Of a DNA stretch of 64,000 nucleotides, positions 46,874 to 54,294 are shown piece by piece (within the stretch, counting starts at the first letter, position 1; every line of letters starts with the position of its first letter). The position numbers were made by a program, and so were the translations under genes. The notes below the pieces were generated by a model. It saw only the letters and a program-made list of their open reading frames with translations. It was not told where the DNA came from and searched no databases. Source of the DNA: Pseudomonadota bacterium (GTDB lineage: Bacteria; Pseudomonadota; Gammaproteobacteria; Burkholderiales; Burkholderiaceae_C); contig JAKARB010000016.1 of NCBI GenBank assembly GCA_021819435.1, positions 1 to 64,000 on the forward strand. The letters run 5' to 3'.

Positions 46874-47416
46874 TCAATTGGTGGTGATTTCTTCGTCGGA
46901 GGACAGACTGGCAATGTAGAAATCGCGTGCCCAGCGTTGCTTGGTCTTGTCGAGGTTTGGTGACTGTGGGTTCAACCAAGTGTTCAAGTCGTGCAGCAGT
47001 TGGCGGTAGTCCAACCCCATGTCAACCGAGGCAAGCAAGGCGATGACCTGGCGCAGGTGATCGAGCACGGCACCGTCGTCTGCTTCCAGCAAGGCAATGA
47101 AGCGCCTTTCCAGGCTGTTGCTTCGGCCCTCGTTCCGGCGATCTCTCTGGAACTCGCCAAAGGCTGCCGACAAGGCCGTGTCCTGCTTGTGTTTGGGATG
47201 TTTGGCATACAGGCCCGCAACGGCGTACAGGGCCAGGCGCCGGCTGTCTTGTGCGTGCCATTCTTTGGACACGAATGGCTCCACCAGTGGCAGCGCCTTC
47301 AGGTACTGGCCTGGCTCGAAGGCCAGGCTGTGGCGCAGCGCGGCCAGCGGCCCGCGATCTTTTTTCTTACCCAGGTCAATCAAGTATTGAATGAACCTGT
47401 CTTCCCTGTTGTTCAT
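46874..47416 (-). CDS. cse2: Cascade small subunit Cse2 (CasB, Cas11e)
   Basis: A 180-aa helical protein, two copies of which line the belly of Cascade. It has the family features GPLAALRHSL, RRFIALLEADD and DMGLDYRQLLHDLNTW. Its ATG overlaps the cas8e stop as ATGA. Confidence 0.94.
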   Translation of the reverse strand: MNNREDRFIQYLIDLGKKKDRGPLAALRHSLAFEPGQYLKALPLVEPFVSKEWHAQDSRRLALYAVAGLYAKHPKHKQDTALSAAFGEFQRDRRNEGRSNSLERRFIALLEADDGAVLDHLRQVIALLASVDMGLDYRQLLHDLNTWLNPQSPNLDKTKQRWARDFYIASLSSDEEITTN

Positions 47417-48969
47417 GCAGAGACCTCCTTGTTGAGTGCTTGGGATTCGGGCCGAGGAACATGTTCACGCAGCACCGACCAGAAGAGCCTTTGAACCTTG
47501 GCCTCAGCGATATAGATGTTCGCCGCTTGGCCAAGACTTTGCTGAAGCAGCCGCCACGCCGTGATGGACGCATCCCGAATCGCTGCTTGCCACAGTGTTT
47601 CGGCCTGCTTGATCTGGTGTTGGCCAATGGCGGCGAGCAAATCACTCAGCGCGCGTTCCGTGTGCGCAAAGTAGGTGCTGCCCCATATACCGGAATCCAA
47701 GTAGGCCCGAGCGCGCTTTCGCGTTTCGGTGCTGTCTGGATCAGGCATGGTGTGGGACACGAATTTCACCGCCACCGACGTGAGCGCTTTGAACACGGTC
47801 TCCGCCGTTTCAACTTGTGCTTTGAAAAAGGTGGCCAGTTCCGGACGCTGCAGCAGAGCACTTGGGAGCATGTAGCGCTCCATGCGCCAACGCAGCAACT
47901 TGGCTTGATCGCTCGCCAATCCTGCGATGAGCACCGGCTGATAGATCGGCCCTCCGTCCCCCAATTCCAGCCCGATTTGGATGGCGTAGCTCAACACAGC
48001 GGGCGGTTTGCCTGAAGCCCCGGCGGGCATCGCCAGAGCAGGCAGATCCCGCCACAGCGCACGCGCATCAGAGAAAGTGAGTTTCACGAGGTTCGCAGAG
48101 CCCTGCCTGTACGTCGTCATGGGGTCTAGATCGTTCTCATCGTCTCCTAACGCGTATCCCGCGCCAAAGTGAATCCATCGAACCTGTGCTTCCGGATCAG
48201 GAATGAGCAACACAGCGCGTGACTGACGTGTGTACCGGTCGTTCGGTCCTGTAGCCAACACCGGCGGCCCCTTGAGTTGAGCGATGGTCAACACTGGCCG
48301 CTCCCAGGCCGGAAGGTCTGGCTCTGCCTGCTGACGGGTTGGCGGATGCAGGTTCAGGCAAAGCGTTTGCGCCAGGTTGTTGCCCAAAGCAACCGTTGCG
48401 GCTGTGTTCACCAAGGGGCCAGCTTTGTCGGCGTCTCTGAATGTCTTGACCAGGCCCCCCGGCGTGAATTGCAGGAAGCCGAGCAACATGCGCACAGCCT
48501 CAGCGAATCCCACCGCCGTGGGCTGCGAATCAAGTGCATGGTCGAACACCAATGGCGTGTTGCCGTTGGCTGCAGACAGCGCAATCTGGGTCCATGCCTT
48601 GCGCTTGTCCCGTGTCTCTTCGGCAGTGGCCAAGGCAGCTACTTGCATGAAGGGCGTTTCGGGATGGAGCAGCCAGAAACGATCTCGAAAGTCAGTCAGG
48701 TATTGGCGGATCGCTCCCAGCGGCAAGCCGCCTTCGTACCAGTCAAGTCGGGTTGACAAGCCCCAGCCTGGGACTTGCAAGGTCACCGCCCTGTGGAGGA
48801 TGGCCAGAAGCAGCCGATATTGCGCCACCACATCAGTAGGCGATGTGTCAGCCAGCGCCTCAATGTCGCCCGCGTGCTCAAATGTGTCTAGCAGACCCAA
48901 GTGACGCACCTGCCCGCCTTTCATGCGGACAGGCAGCCACGGCGAGTCGATCAGAGAGAAGTCTTTCAT
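47413..48969 (-). CDS. cas8e: Cascade large subunit Cas8e (Cse1, CasA)
   Basis: A 518-aa protein that recognises the PAM and recruits Cas3. It opens FSLIDSPWLPVRMKGG, typical of Cse1. The start at 48969 is used because a longer ATG at 48999 would lie upstream of the predicted transcription start; GTAGG lies 6 bp before the chosen ATG. It is the first gene of the Cascade operon, whose promoter is apparently targeted by the crRNA-like element at 49074-49183. Confidence 0.95.
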   Translation of the reverse strand: MKDFSLIDSPWLPVRMKGGQVRHLGLLDTFEHAGDIEALADTSPTDVVAQYRLLLAILHRAVTLQVPGWGLSTRLDWYEGGLPLGAIRQYLTDFRDRFWLLHPETPFMQVAALATAEETRDKRKAWTQIALSAANGNTPLVFDHALDSQPTAVGFAEAVRMLLGFLQFTPGGLVKTFRDADKAGPLVNTAATVALGNNLAQTLCLNLHPPTRQQAEPDLPAWERPVLTIAQLKGPPVLATGPNDRYTRQSRAVLLIPDPEAQVRWIHFGAGYALGDDENDLDPMTTYRQGSANLVKLTFSDARALWRDLPALAMPAGASGKPPAVLSYAIQIGLELGDGGPIYQPVLIAGLASDQAKLLRWRMERYMLPSALLQRPELATFFKAQVETAETVFKALTSVAVKFVSHTMPDPDSTETRKRARAYLDSGIWGSTYFAHTERALSDLLAAIGQHQIKQAETLWQAAIRDASITAWRLLQQSLGQAANIYIAEAKVQRLFWSVLREHVPRPESQALNKEVSA

Positions 48970-49001
48970 CTCATGCCTACCCTTTTGAATTCGTTGCATT
49001 C

Positions 49002-49031
49002 AATTTAGCAAAGGATCAACGTATCGCGCAA
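49002..49031 (-). promoter_or_regulatory. Promoter of the cas8e operon
   Basis: On the minus strand TTGCGC (49031-49026), an 18-bp spacer and TAAATT (49007-49002) with an extended TGC ahead of the -10. The predicted start is near 48995, about 26 bp before the cas8e ATG. The -35 lies inside the partial protospacer 49014-49046. Confidence 0.65.
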
Positions 49032-49046
49032 GTTCTTTTTGATCAG
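49011..49046 (+). promoter_or_regulatory. Partial protospacer with AAG PAM over the cas8e promoter
   Basis: AAG at 49011-49013 is followed by GATCAACGTATCGC, against GATCACCGCATGGC in the pseudo-spacer at 49095. Positions 1-5, 7, 8, 10, 11, 13 and 14 match; 6, 9 and 12 do not. In I-E Cascade positions 6, 12, 18 and so on are flipped out and unpaired. Matching is poor past position 14. This should allow binding without full R-loop formation or Cas3 cleavage. Confidence 0.72.
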
Positions 49047-49067
49047 CAGTCATCGCACCCGTACACT
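49039..49067 (+). promoter_or_regulatory. Promoter of the crRNA-like RNA
   Basis: TTGATC (49039-49044), a 17-bp spacer and TACACT (49062-49067) form a plausible sigma-70 promoter with its start near 49074, exactly where recognisable pseudo-repeat sequence begins. Its -35 lies inside the partial protospacer, so the same binding event could repress it. Confidence 0.6.
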
Positions 49068-49073
49068 CTGGCC

Positions 49074-49183
49074 TCCCACATCAGGGATGAACCAGATCAC
49101 CGCATGGCAGATTTCGTCGCGGGTGACGTATTCCCTGCGTCAGCAGGGATGTTTGGGGAGGGGCTACGGCCCCTCCACCTTTT
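49074..49183 (+). ncRNA. CreR/CreA-like degenerate mini-CRISPR RNA
   Basis: A single-guide unit read opposite to the cas genes. A truncated pseudo-repeat (49074-49094: TCCC/GGGA stem, then handle ATGAACCA), a 33-nt pseudo-spacer (49095-49127), a second pseudo-repeat (49128-49156) and a terminator. The second repeat begins GTATTCCC and keeps a 6-bp hairpin CCCTGC/GCAGGG in place of CCCCAC/GTGGGG: two base pairs changed on both sides. Its end after the expected Cas6e cut (ATGTTTGG) is free to drift. Known CreR/CreA RNAs steer Cascade to repress cas genes or toxin genes. No small toxin ORF is seen here, so cas autoregulation is favoured. Confidence 0.75.
49157..49183 (+). terminator. Terminator of the crRNA-like RNA
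   Basis: GGAGGGGC (49157-49164), loop TACG and GCCCCTCC (49169-49176) form an 8-bp stem, followed by ACC and TTTT (49180-49183) on the plus strand. It directly follows the second pseudo-repeat. The cas3 stop codon overlaps its loop; on the minus strand no T-run follows. Confidence 0.65.
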
Positions 49184-51842
49184 CGTAGACCAACCCTTTG
49201 ACTTCGCAAAGCCTCAACCTGAGAGCACCGATGTCATGGCATCGATCTGTCAAAGGCAACGGACGGAAGTAGCGCAACAGCGGATGCTGCTCAAAAACAG
49301 CACAGGCGGGCTGAGCGCTGAAGTGCCGCACCACCGCTTTACGCGAAACTTTGATTTGTCGCCGATAAAGCGCTTTGGCCACATCATGTTCGAGGGGCTT
49401 GGCTGGATCGATCCATTGGTCACCAATGCGCCACAAGCCGTCTTTGGCCTCGACGGGTACCAGCGTGACAGTCTCTGCGCCCAATCGGGTCTTGTTTTCT
49501 TCGCCCAGTGGGCCACCATCCTCATTGCCTTTGGGTAGGTTGGCGTAGGCTTCGTCAACCCTTCGGGCTGGATCGATGCTGATGTTCATGGCTTGCCGCT
49601 TATGGCTCCTGTGCTCCGCAAGATGGTGTCCAAAGGCTTCTTCGTCGATGAATTTGCAGATCGCGGCGTCCAAGTCGTCTGGCAAGGCGGGCTGGCTGTA
49701 GACCCATTGAACCAATCGATCGATGTCGTCTGGCAGGTTCAAAACGGGTTCTCGATTCAGGCACACCCATGTGCAACCAAGGATGTAGGGCTGATACACA
49801 AAACCCCATGCGGTCTGCTTCAAGTCCGGCAAGCGATCAGGCTGCAAACCAGCCACCCTCAACCGAGCCACTTTGTGGGCGTCTGGCCGCATACGCTGAT
49901 GACGATGCAGTCGCCCCGCTCTCTGCAGCAGCAAGTCGATGGGCGCCAGATCTGAGAGCATGAAATCGAAGTCAATGTCCAGGGACTGCTCGGCCACTTG
50001 GGTGGCAATCAGCAAGGCGCGCTCGGGTCGTTGCCCTCCTTCACCAAAAAGGGACAGCACGCGTTGCTCGATGTCGCTCCGCTGATCTGCCGGAAAGCGG
50101 GCGTGAAACAAGACAATCTGCACGGAGTCATCCACTTGAGCAGAGAGCATCGCATGCAGGGCTTGTGCGCGATCAACCGTGTTCACGATGACTGCGCCGC
50201 AGCCACCATGCGCAAGCAAGCCCAACGTTGATGCGCACAGAACTTCAACTGATTCGTGCATCCCCTCCACATGAATGGGAGCAAGAGGTCTCGCCTCGAA
50301 GTGCACGGCACGGCCACCCAAGTCATCAGCAACAGCCACCCGCGGGTATGCCACATCAGGCATGGTTTCTGGCTCGACACCCCATGCCTTGAGCAGCTCG
50401 TGCTTGCGCGCTCTAGGCAGCGTGGCACTCATCAAAATGACCGAGCTGCCCACGGCCTTCAGCCACATCAGCAATGTGTCGATCAAGGTGGCTGTGTAAG
50501 TGTCGTAGGCATGAACCTCATCCAACACCACGACACGATTGCTCAAACCCCACAACCGCACGAAGTGATGCTTCACGTTCATGGTGGAAAGCAGCGCCTG
50601 ATCCACCGTACCGACGCCGTACGCCGACAGCAGGGGGCGGCGACGCTGAGACAGCCAGCCTGATGCACTGATGCTGTCCCCGACGGAATCATTGATGCCG
50701 CGTAGCTGCTGAACATCGGCGTTCATCGCCGCGCCACCGTGAACCAGTTGCAAATCGAGGTGAACCTTGGCGAATTTTTCAAGGAACCGGTGGGCACGCT
50801 GAAACATGGCGTTGCCCGTGGCTTGGGTGGGCAACGCCACATACAAGCCACGGTGCTGGTTGGTGGCCTGCAAGCGCAGATGCGCCAGGAAGGCCATTTC
50901 GGTCTTGCCCTCCCCCATGGGCGCTTCGACCAGCATCAACGTCGGACCCTGGCTTGCTTGCAACAGCTTGTCGCCTTCCCGTTGCAATGGGCGAGGTGGT
51001 TTGGCGTCACCCAATATTTGCTGGAGCAGATCCGCCGTTGATGGCTTGTTCACTGGCTGAAGCGTCTGAAACGGTGACCAACCAATTTGTTTGAGTGCTC
51101 CGATGCCGCGCTCGACACCATCCCGGTGATAGGCGGACAGTTCGTCCAGCCGCTCACCCAGCGGAAACCAATCTGGATTGGATGCGATCCAATCGGCTGT
51201 GCTGGTCAAACCTGCGAGCCAATTGATGGCCGGTAGGCTCAACGCTGTCTGAGAAGGAGCGCCATCCGGCCTCAATGTCTGCCAATAGGCATCCAAGATA
51301 GTTGCTCGCGCGAGTGCCCATTCAGGTGGCTCTCTCAGGCTTTGAACATCGTTGATCTCAGCGCTCAGAAAGTGGAATCCATGGTGCGCGCTGATGGCAC
51401 AAACAACATCGCCGATCCATCTTCGATGGGCCGGAACCTTGCTTCCCCAAGGCTTGCGCAAATGCACTGCGGTAGCCAGATCATGGCGGTCAAATGATGG
51501 GCCGCCACGATCAAAACTCAAGCCGTTCTTTTCATCGTGTGACTGGCCCTCGGCCCACTTGGCTTGGAAGCCTGGTATGGCTTTGCCAAAATCATGGAGA
51601 CCTGCTGCCGCAGCCAGCCATCGAACACAGTTGTCATCGGTCAGGCCAAAAGCCTTAGCAGCCCATCTGCGGGTAGTCTGAGGCTCAAACGACAGCAAGG
51701 CTTCAACCACTGCTGCGACATCGAGCAAGTGCCCCAGCAGGCCATGGCCCGAGCCATCACCACTTTTCGCCCAAATTGCTCGCGCCGCTGGCGATAATTC
51801 AGAGAAGCGACGAGGCGCGGTGTTGCCGATGGGGATATTCAA
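49164..51842 (-). CDS. cas3: CRISPR helicase-nuclease Cas3, type I-E
   Basis: An 892-aa protein with an N-terminal HD nuclease (GHGLLGHLLDV about 33-42, LHDFGK 82-87) and a superfamily 2 helicase: EAPMGEGKTE, DEVHAYD, MSATLP, ATQVAEQSLDIDFD and QRAGRLHRH. It unwinds and degrades DNA bound by Cascade. It starts with TTG at 51842: a stop lies nine codons upstream, GGGAG sits 6 bp before, and no ATG occurs early in the frame. It is separated from cas8e by 194 bp with its own regulatory RNA unit, so it is probably transcribed independently of Cascade. Confidence 0.95.
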   Translation of the reverse strand: MNIPIGNTAPRRFSELSPAARAIWAKSGDGSGHGLLGHLLDVAAVVEALLSFEPQTTRRWAAKAFGLTDDNCVRWLAAAAGLHDFGKAIPGFQAKWAEGQSHDEKNGLSFDRGGPSFDRHDLATAVHLRKPWGSKVPAHRRWIGDVVCAISAHHGFHFLSAEINDVQSLREPPEWALARATILDAYWQTLRPDGAPSQTALSLPAINWLAGLTSTADWIASNPDWFPLGERLDELSAYHRDGVERGIGALKQIGWSPFQTLQPVNKPSTADLLQQILGDAKPPRPLQREGDKLLQASQGPTLMLVEAPMGEGKTEMAFLAHLRLQATNQHRGLYVALPTQATGNAMFQRAHRFLEKFAKVHLDLQLVHGGAAMNADVQQLRGINDSVGDSISASGWLSQRRRPLLSAYGVGTVDQALLSTMNVKHHFVRLWGLSNRVVVLDEVHAYDTYTATLIDTLLMWLKAVGSSVILMSATLPRARKHELLKAWGVEPETMPDVAYPRVAVADDLGGRAVHFEARPLAPIHVEGMHESVEVLCASTLGLLAHGGCGAVIVNTVDRAQALHAMLSAQVDDSVQIVLFHARFPADQRSDIEQRVLSLFGEGGQRPERALLIATQVAEQSLDIDFDFMLSDLAPIDLLLQRAGRLHRHQRMRPDAHKVARLRVAGLQPDRLPDLKQTAWGFVYQPYILGCTWVCLNREPVLNLPDDIDRLVQWVYSQPALPDDLDAAICKFIDEEAFGHHLAEHRSHKRQAMNISIDPARRVDEAYANLPKGNEDGGPLGEENKTRLGAETVTLVPVEAKDGLWRIGDQWIDPAKPLEHDVAKALYRRQIKVSRKAVVRHFSAQPACAVFEQHPLLRYFRPLPLTDRCHDIGALRLRLCEVKGLVYEKVEGP

Positions 51843-51890
51843 GCTTCGCTCCCAATTGAAATTTTCTCAGGCCATTCTGCACACCCAACA

Positions 51891-51907
51891 GGCTCACCGA
51901 ATGAGCC
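51891..51907. promoter_or_regulatory. Inverted repeat upstream of cas3
   Basis: GGCTCA (51891-51896) and TGAGCC (51902-51907) with a 5-nt loop, 49-65 bp upstream of the cas3 start and just after the WYL-gene stop. It could be an operator for cas3 or the end hairpin of the WYL transcript. It overlaps the weaker pseudo-spacer match starting at 51892. Confidence 0.45.
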
Positions 51908-51915
51908 ACCTCAAC

Positions 51916-52893
51916 TCATCTGTACACCGCCTTCATTCTCAGGATCTCTTCAGCGACACGCGCACGCAAATCCCTCGGCGCCATCACCTCACAATCCGCC
52001 CCAAACCGCAGCACATCCATCATCAGCTCTCGATGATCGGCATAAGGTACCTTCAGCGTGTAGCGACCATCGGCCTCCATCTGACCTTTCTGATCCGGAT
52101 GCCATTGCTCATTGGCCACCCACCTGGCCCGGTACGCTGAGAACCGCAACGTCGCCCATTTCAGCTTGCCTTGCGCGAAGATCCCGTATCCCGGCCCCAG
52201 GGCGTGTGCGATCCGCTTCTGGCTCACGGCCTTGGCCACCACATCCAGTGCCTGCACGGCCGTGATCCGGTCCACCGAGAAGTTGCGCAACTCCTGACGC
52301 AGGTGGCACCACGCATCCAGGTGCCAGTTCTCACGGTAATGCACCAGCCGCAGCGGCGACACCTCGCGCTCGGTCGTGGCGTCGGTGCTGCGTGCGGCAT
52401 AGGTGATGCGCAGCCGCTTGCCTTGCAAGAGCGATTTGCCGATTTGCTGAAAGTGCGCCATACGCAAGGGGCGTCGGCCCACGCTGGCGATCAGCACCTT
52501 GCGCCGCACCGCATCGGCAGAGTCATGCGCCGAACCCAGCAGGGCGTTGAGCCGGGCCATCAGCGGGGCGATTTGGTCTTGCAAGATGCCACCAGCACCG
52601 AGGTCACCCAGCAGGTGCTGCATGGTCAGCAGGGCGTGGATCTCTTGCTCGTTGAACCACAGGCCGGGCAGCTCATAAGCCGGACCGACCTGTGAATGAA
52701 CGGCGGCGAAGCAGTAGCCACCCAGGTCTCTGCGCCATTCGATGGGTGCATGCAAGCGGCTGCGCATGTATTCGAGGTCGCGCTTCAGGGTCGCCCTGGA
52801 GACACCCAGGGCCGCCTGCATGGCCGCGAACGAAGCCACTTTCCGCTCGCTCAGCATGTGGTCGATGAGGTAGATGCGTTCGGTCAGGCTCAT
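51916..52893 (-). CDS. WYL-domain transcriptional regulator next to cas3
   Basis: A 325-aa regulator with an N-terminal DeoR-like helix-turn-helix (AAMQAALGVSRATLKRDLEYMR, about 24-45), a WYL domain in the middle (RITYAARSTDATTEREVSPLRLVHYRENWHLDAWC in two parts) and a C-terminal WCX extension. WYL proteins often accompany CRISPR-Cas and other defence loci and bind nucleic-acid ligands. It reads in the same direction as cas3, 73 bp upstream, so it is probably a regulator of this locus. Confidence 0.87.
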   Translation of the reverse strand: MSLTERIYLIDHMLSERKVASFAAMQAALGVSRATLKRDLEYMRSRLHAPIEWRRDLGGYCFAAVHSQVGPAYELPGLWFNEQEIHALLTMQHLLGDLGAGGILQDQIAPLMARLNALLGSAHDSADAVRRKVLIASVGRRPLRMAHFQQIGKSLLQGKRLRITYAARSTDATTEREVSPLRLVHYRENWHLDAWCHLRQELRNFSVDRITAVQALDVVAKAVSQKRIAHALGPGYGIFAQGKLKWATLRFSAYRARWVANEQWHPDQKGQMEADGRYTLKVPYADHRELMMDVLRFGADCEVMAPRDLRARVAEEILRMKAVYR

Positions 52894-52938
52894 GGTGGGG
52901 TTTTATAGCCTGCCTTTGAACCATGGCATCCTTGGGCC

Positions 52939-54228
52939 ATGCGATCCGATGCTTCATCTCGCCTCACCTTGCTCGTGGCCGCCATCGCCGCGCTCGGCCT
53001 CGCCGCCTGCTCCTCCGACGCCCCAAAGGGCCCGGGCCATGCAGACCAAGCCGCGCGCCCACCCGCAGCCGTGGCCGCCGCCCCCGATGCGGCCTCGCCC
53101 ACCGAAGACCAGCGCTTCGCCGCCTGGCTGGCCGCCTTCCGCGAAGAGGCGCGCGCCGCCGGCATCCAGGAGCCGACGCTGCGCGCCGCGCTCGACACCG
53201 CGCAGTTGCGCCACCAGAGCGTGCAGCTCGACCGCAGCCAACCCGAGTTCGTGCGCCAGATCTGGGATTACCTCGACAGCGCCGTTTCGCCCACGCGCGT
53301 GAGCCGGGGCCAGGAGAAGATCGCGCAGTACCGCGCCGAGGCCGATGCGGCGAGCGCCCGTTTCGGCGTGCCGACGCCGGTCATCGTGGCCATCTGGGGC
53401 ATCGAGAGCAACTACGGCCAGAACTACGGTGACATACCGGTGATCGACGCGCTGGTGACGCTGGGCTTCGAAGGCCGGCGCGAGGCCTGGGCCAAGGGCG
53501 AGCTGATCGCCGCGCTGAAGATCATCCAGCAGGGCGACATCGACCGCGAGCACATGATCGGCTCGTGGGCCGGCGCCATGGGGCAAACGCAGTTCATGCC
53601 CTCGGCCTTCCTCAGCCGCGCCGTGGACGCCGATGGCGACGGCCGCCGCGACATCTGGGGCAGCATGGCCGATGTGCTGGCCTCCACCGCCAACTACCTG
53701 CAACGATCAGGCTGGCGCGCCGACGAGGCCTGGGCGCCGGAGGTGACGCTGCCCGAAGGCTTCGACCCCGCGCGCGCCGACGCCAGCGTGCGCCAGGACG
53801 CCGAGCAATGGGCCGCCGAAGGCGTGCGCCTGGCCGATGGCTCGCCGCTGCCGCGCATGAGCGAGGCCAGCATCCTGCTGCCCGGCGGGGCGCGCGGGCC
53901 GGCCTTCCTGGTGGGGCCGAACTTCCGTGCCGTGCTGCGCTACAACAACGCGCTGAGCTACGCGCTGTCGGTGTGCCTGCTCGCGCAGCGCATCGATGGC
54001 GGGCCGCCCTTGCGGGCCGCTTGGCCGCGCGAGGAGCGCGCGCTCAATCGCGGTGAAGTGAAGGCACTGCAAAGCGCGCTCAACCAGAAGGGCTTCGCCA
54101 CCGGCCAGCCCGATGGGGTGGTGGGTCCGGCCACGCGCGGCGCGCTGCGCGATTGGCAGCGCAGCGTGGGCCTGCCGGCCGATGGCTTCCCGACGGTGGC
54201 ACTGCTGGCGCGCTTGCAGGCGCCCTAA
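52939..54228 (+). CDS. mltB: Lytic murein transglycosylase B (MltB-like) lipoprotein
   Basis: A 429-aa lipoprotein with lipobox LAAC at about 20-23. The transglycosylase domain (about 55-345) has the catalytic glutamate in IWGIESNYGQNYG and the family motif GSWAGAMGQTQFMPS. A C-terminal peptidoglycan-binding domain (about 365-427) shows LQSALNQKGFATGQPDGVVGPATRGA. It cleaves glycan strands at the outer membrane. Divergent from the WYL regulator. Confidence 0.92.
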   Translation: MRSDASSRLTLLVAAIAALGLAACSSDAPKGPGHADQAARPPAAVAAAPDAASPTEDQRFAAWLAAFREEARAAGIQEPTLRAALDTAQLRHQSVQLDRSQPEFVRQIWDYLDSAVSPTRVSRGQEKIAQYRAEADAASARFGVPTPVIVAIWGIESNYGQNYGDIPVIDALVTLGFEGRREAWAKGELIAALKIIQQGDIDREHMIGSWAGAMGQTQFMPSAFLSRAVDADGDGRRDIWGSMADVLASTANYLQRSGWRADEAWAPEVTLPEGFDPARADASVRQDAEQWAAEGVRLADGSPLPRMSEASILLPGGARGPAFLVGPNFRAVLRYNNALSYALSVCLLAQRIDGGPPLRAAWPREERALNRGEVKALQSALNQKGFATGQPDGVVGPATRGALRDWQRSVGLPADGFPTVALLARLQAP

Positions 54229-54294
54229 AATCCGCGCCTTCCGCCATCTCTTTCACCTGTTTTGACACGCCCGCCTGGGCGGCCGCCAGGCGCC

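Noticed and set aside
48969..48999. Longer cas8e start at 48999
   Set aside because: It would lie upstream of the predicted transcription start, and the extra ten residues are not typical of Cse1.
48970..49066. A small toxin gene next to the crRNA-like RNA, as in CreTA modules
   Set aside because: The target promoter reads into cas8e itself and no separate short ORF with its own ribosome binding site is seen, so cas autoregulation fits better.
49066..49156. Mini-array as random similarity to the repeat
   Set aside because: The exact 33-nt spacing, the retained handle, two compensatory stem changes and the flanking promoter and terminator make chance unlikely.
52939..54228. MltB-like gene as part of the CRISPR locus
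   Set aside because: It is divergent from the WYL gene and is an ordinary cell-wall gene; only proximity links it to the locus.
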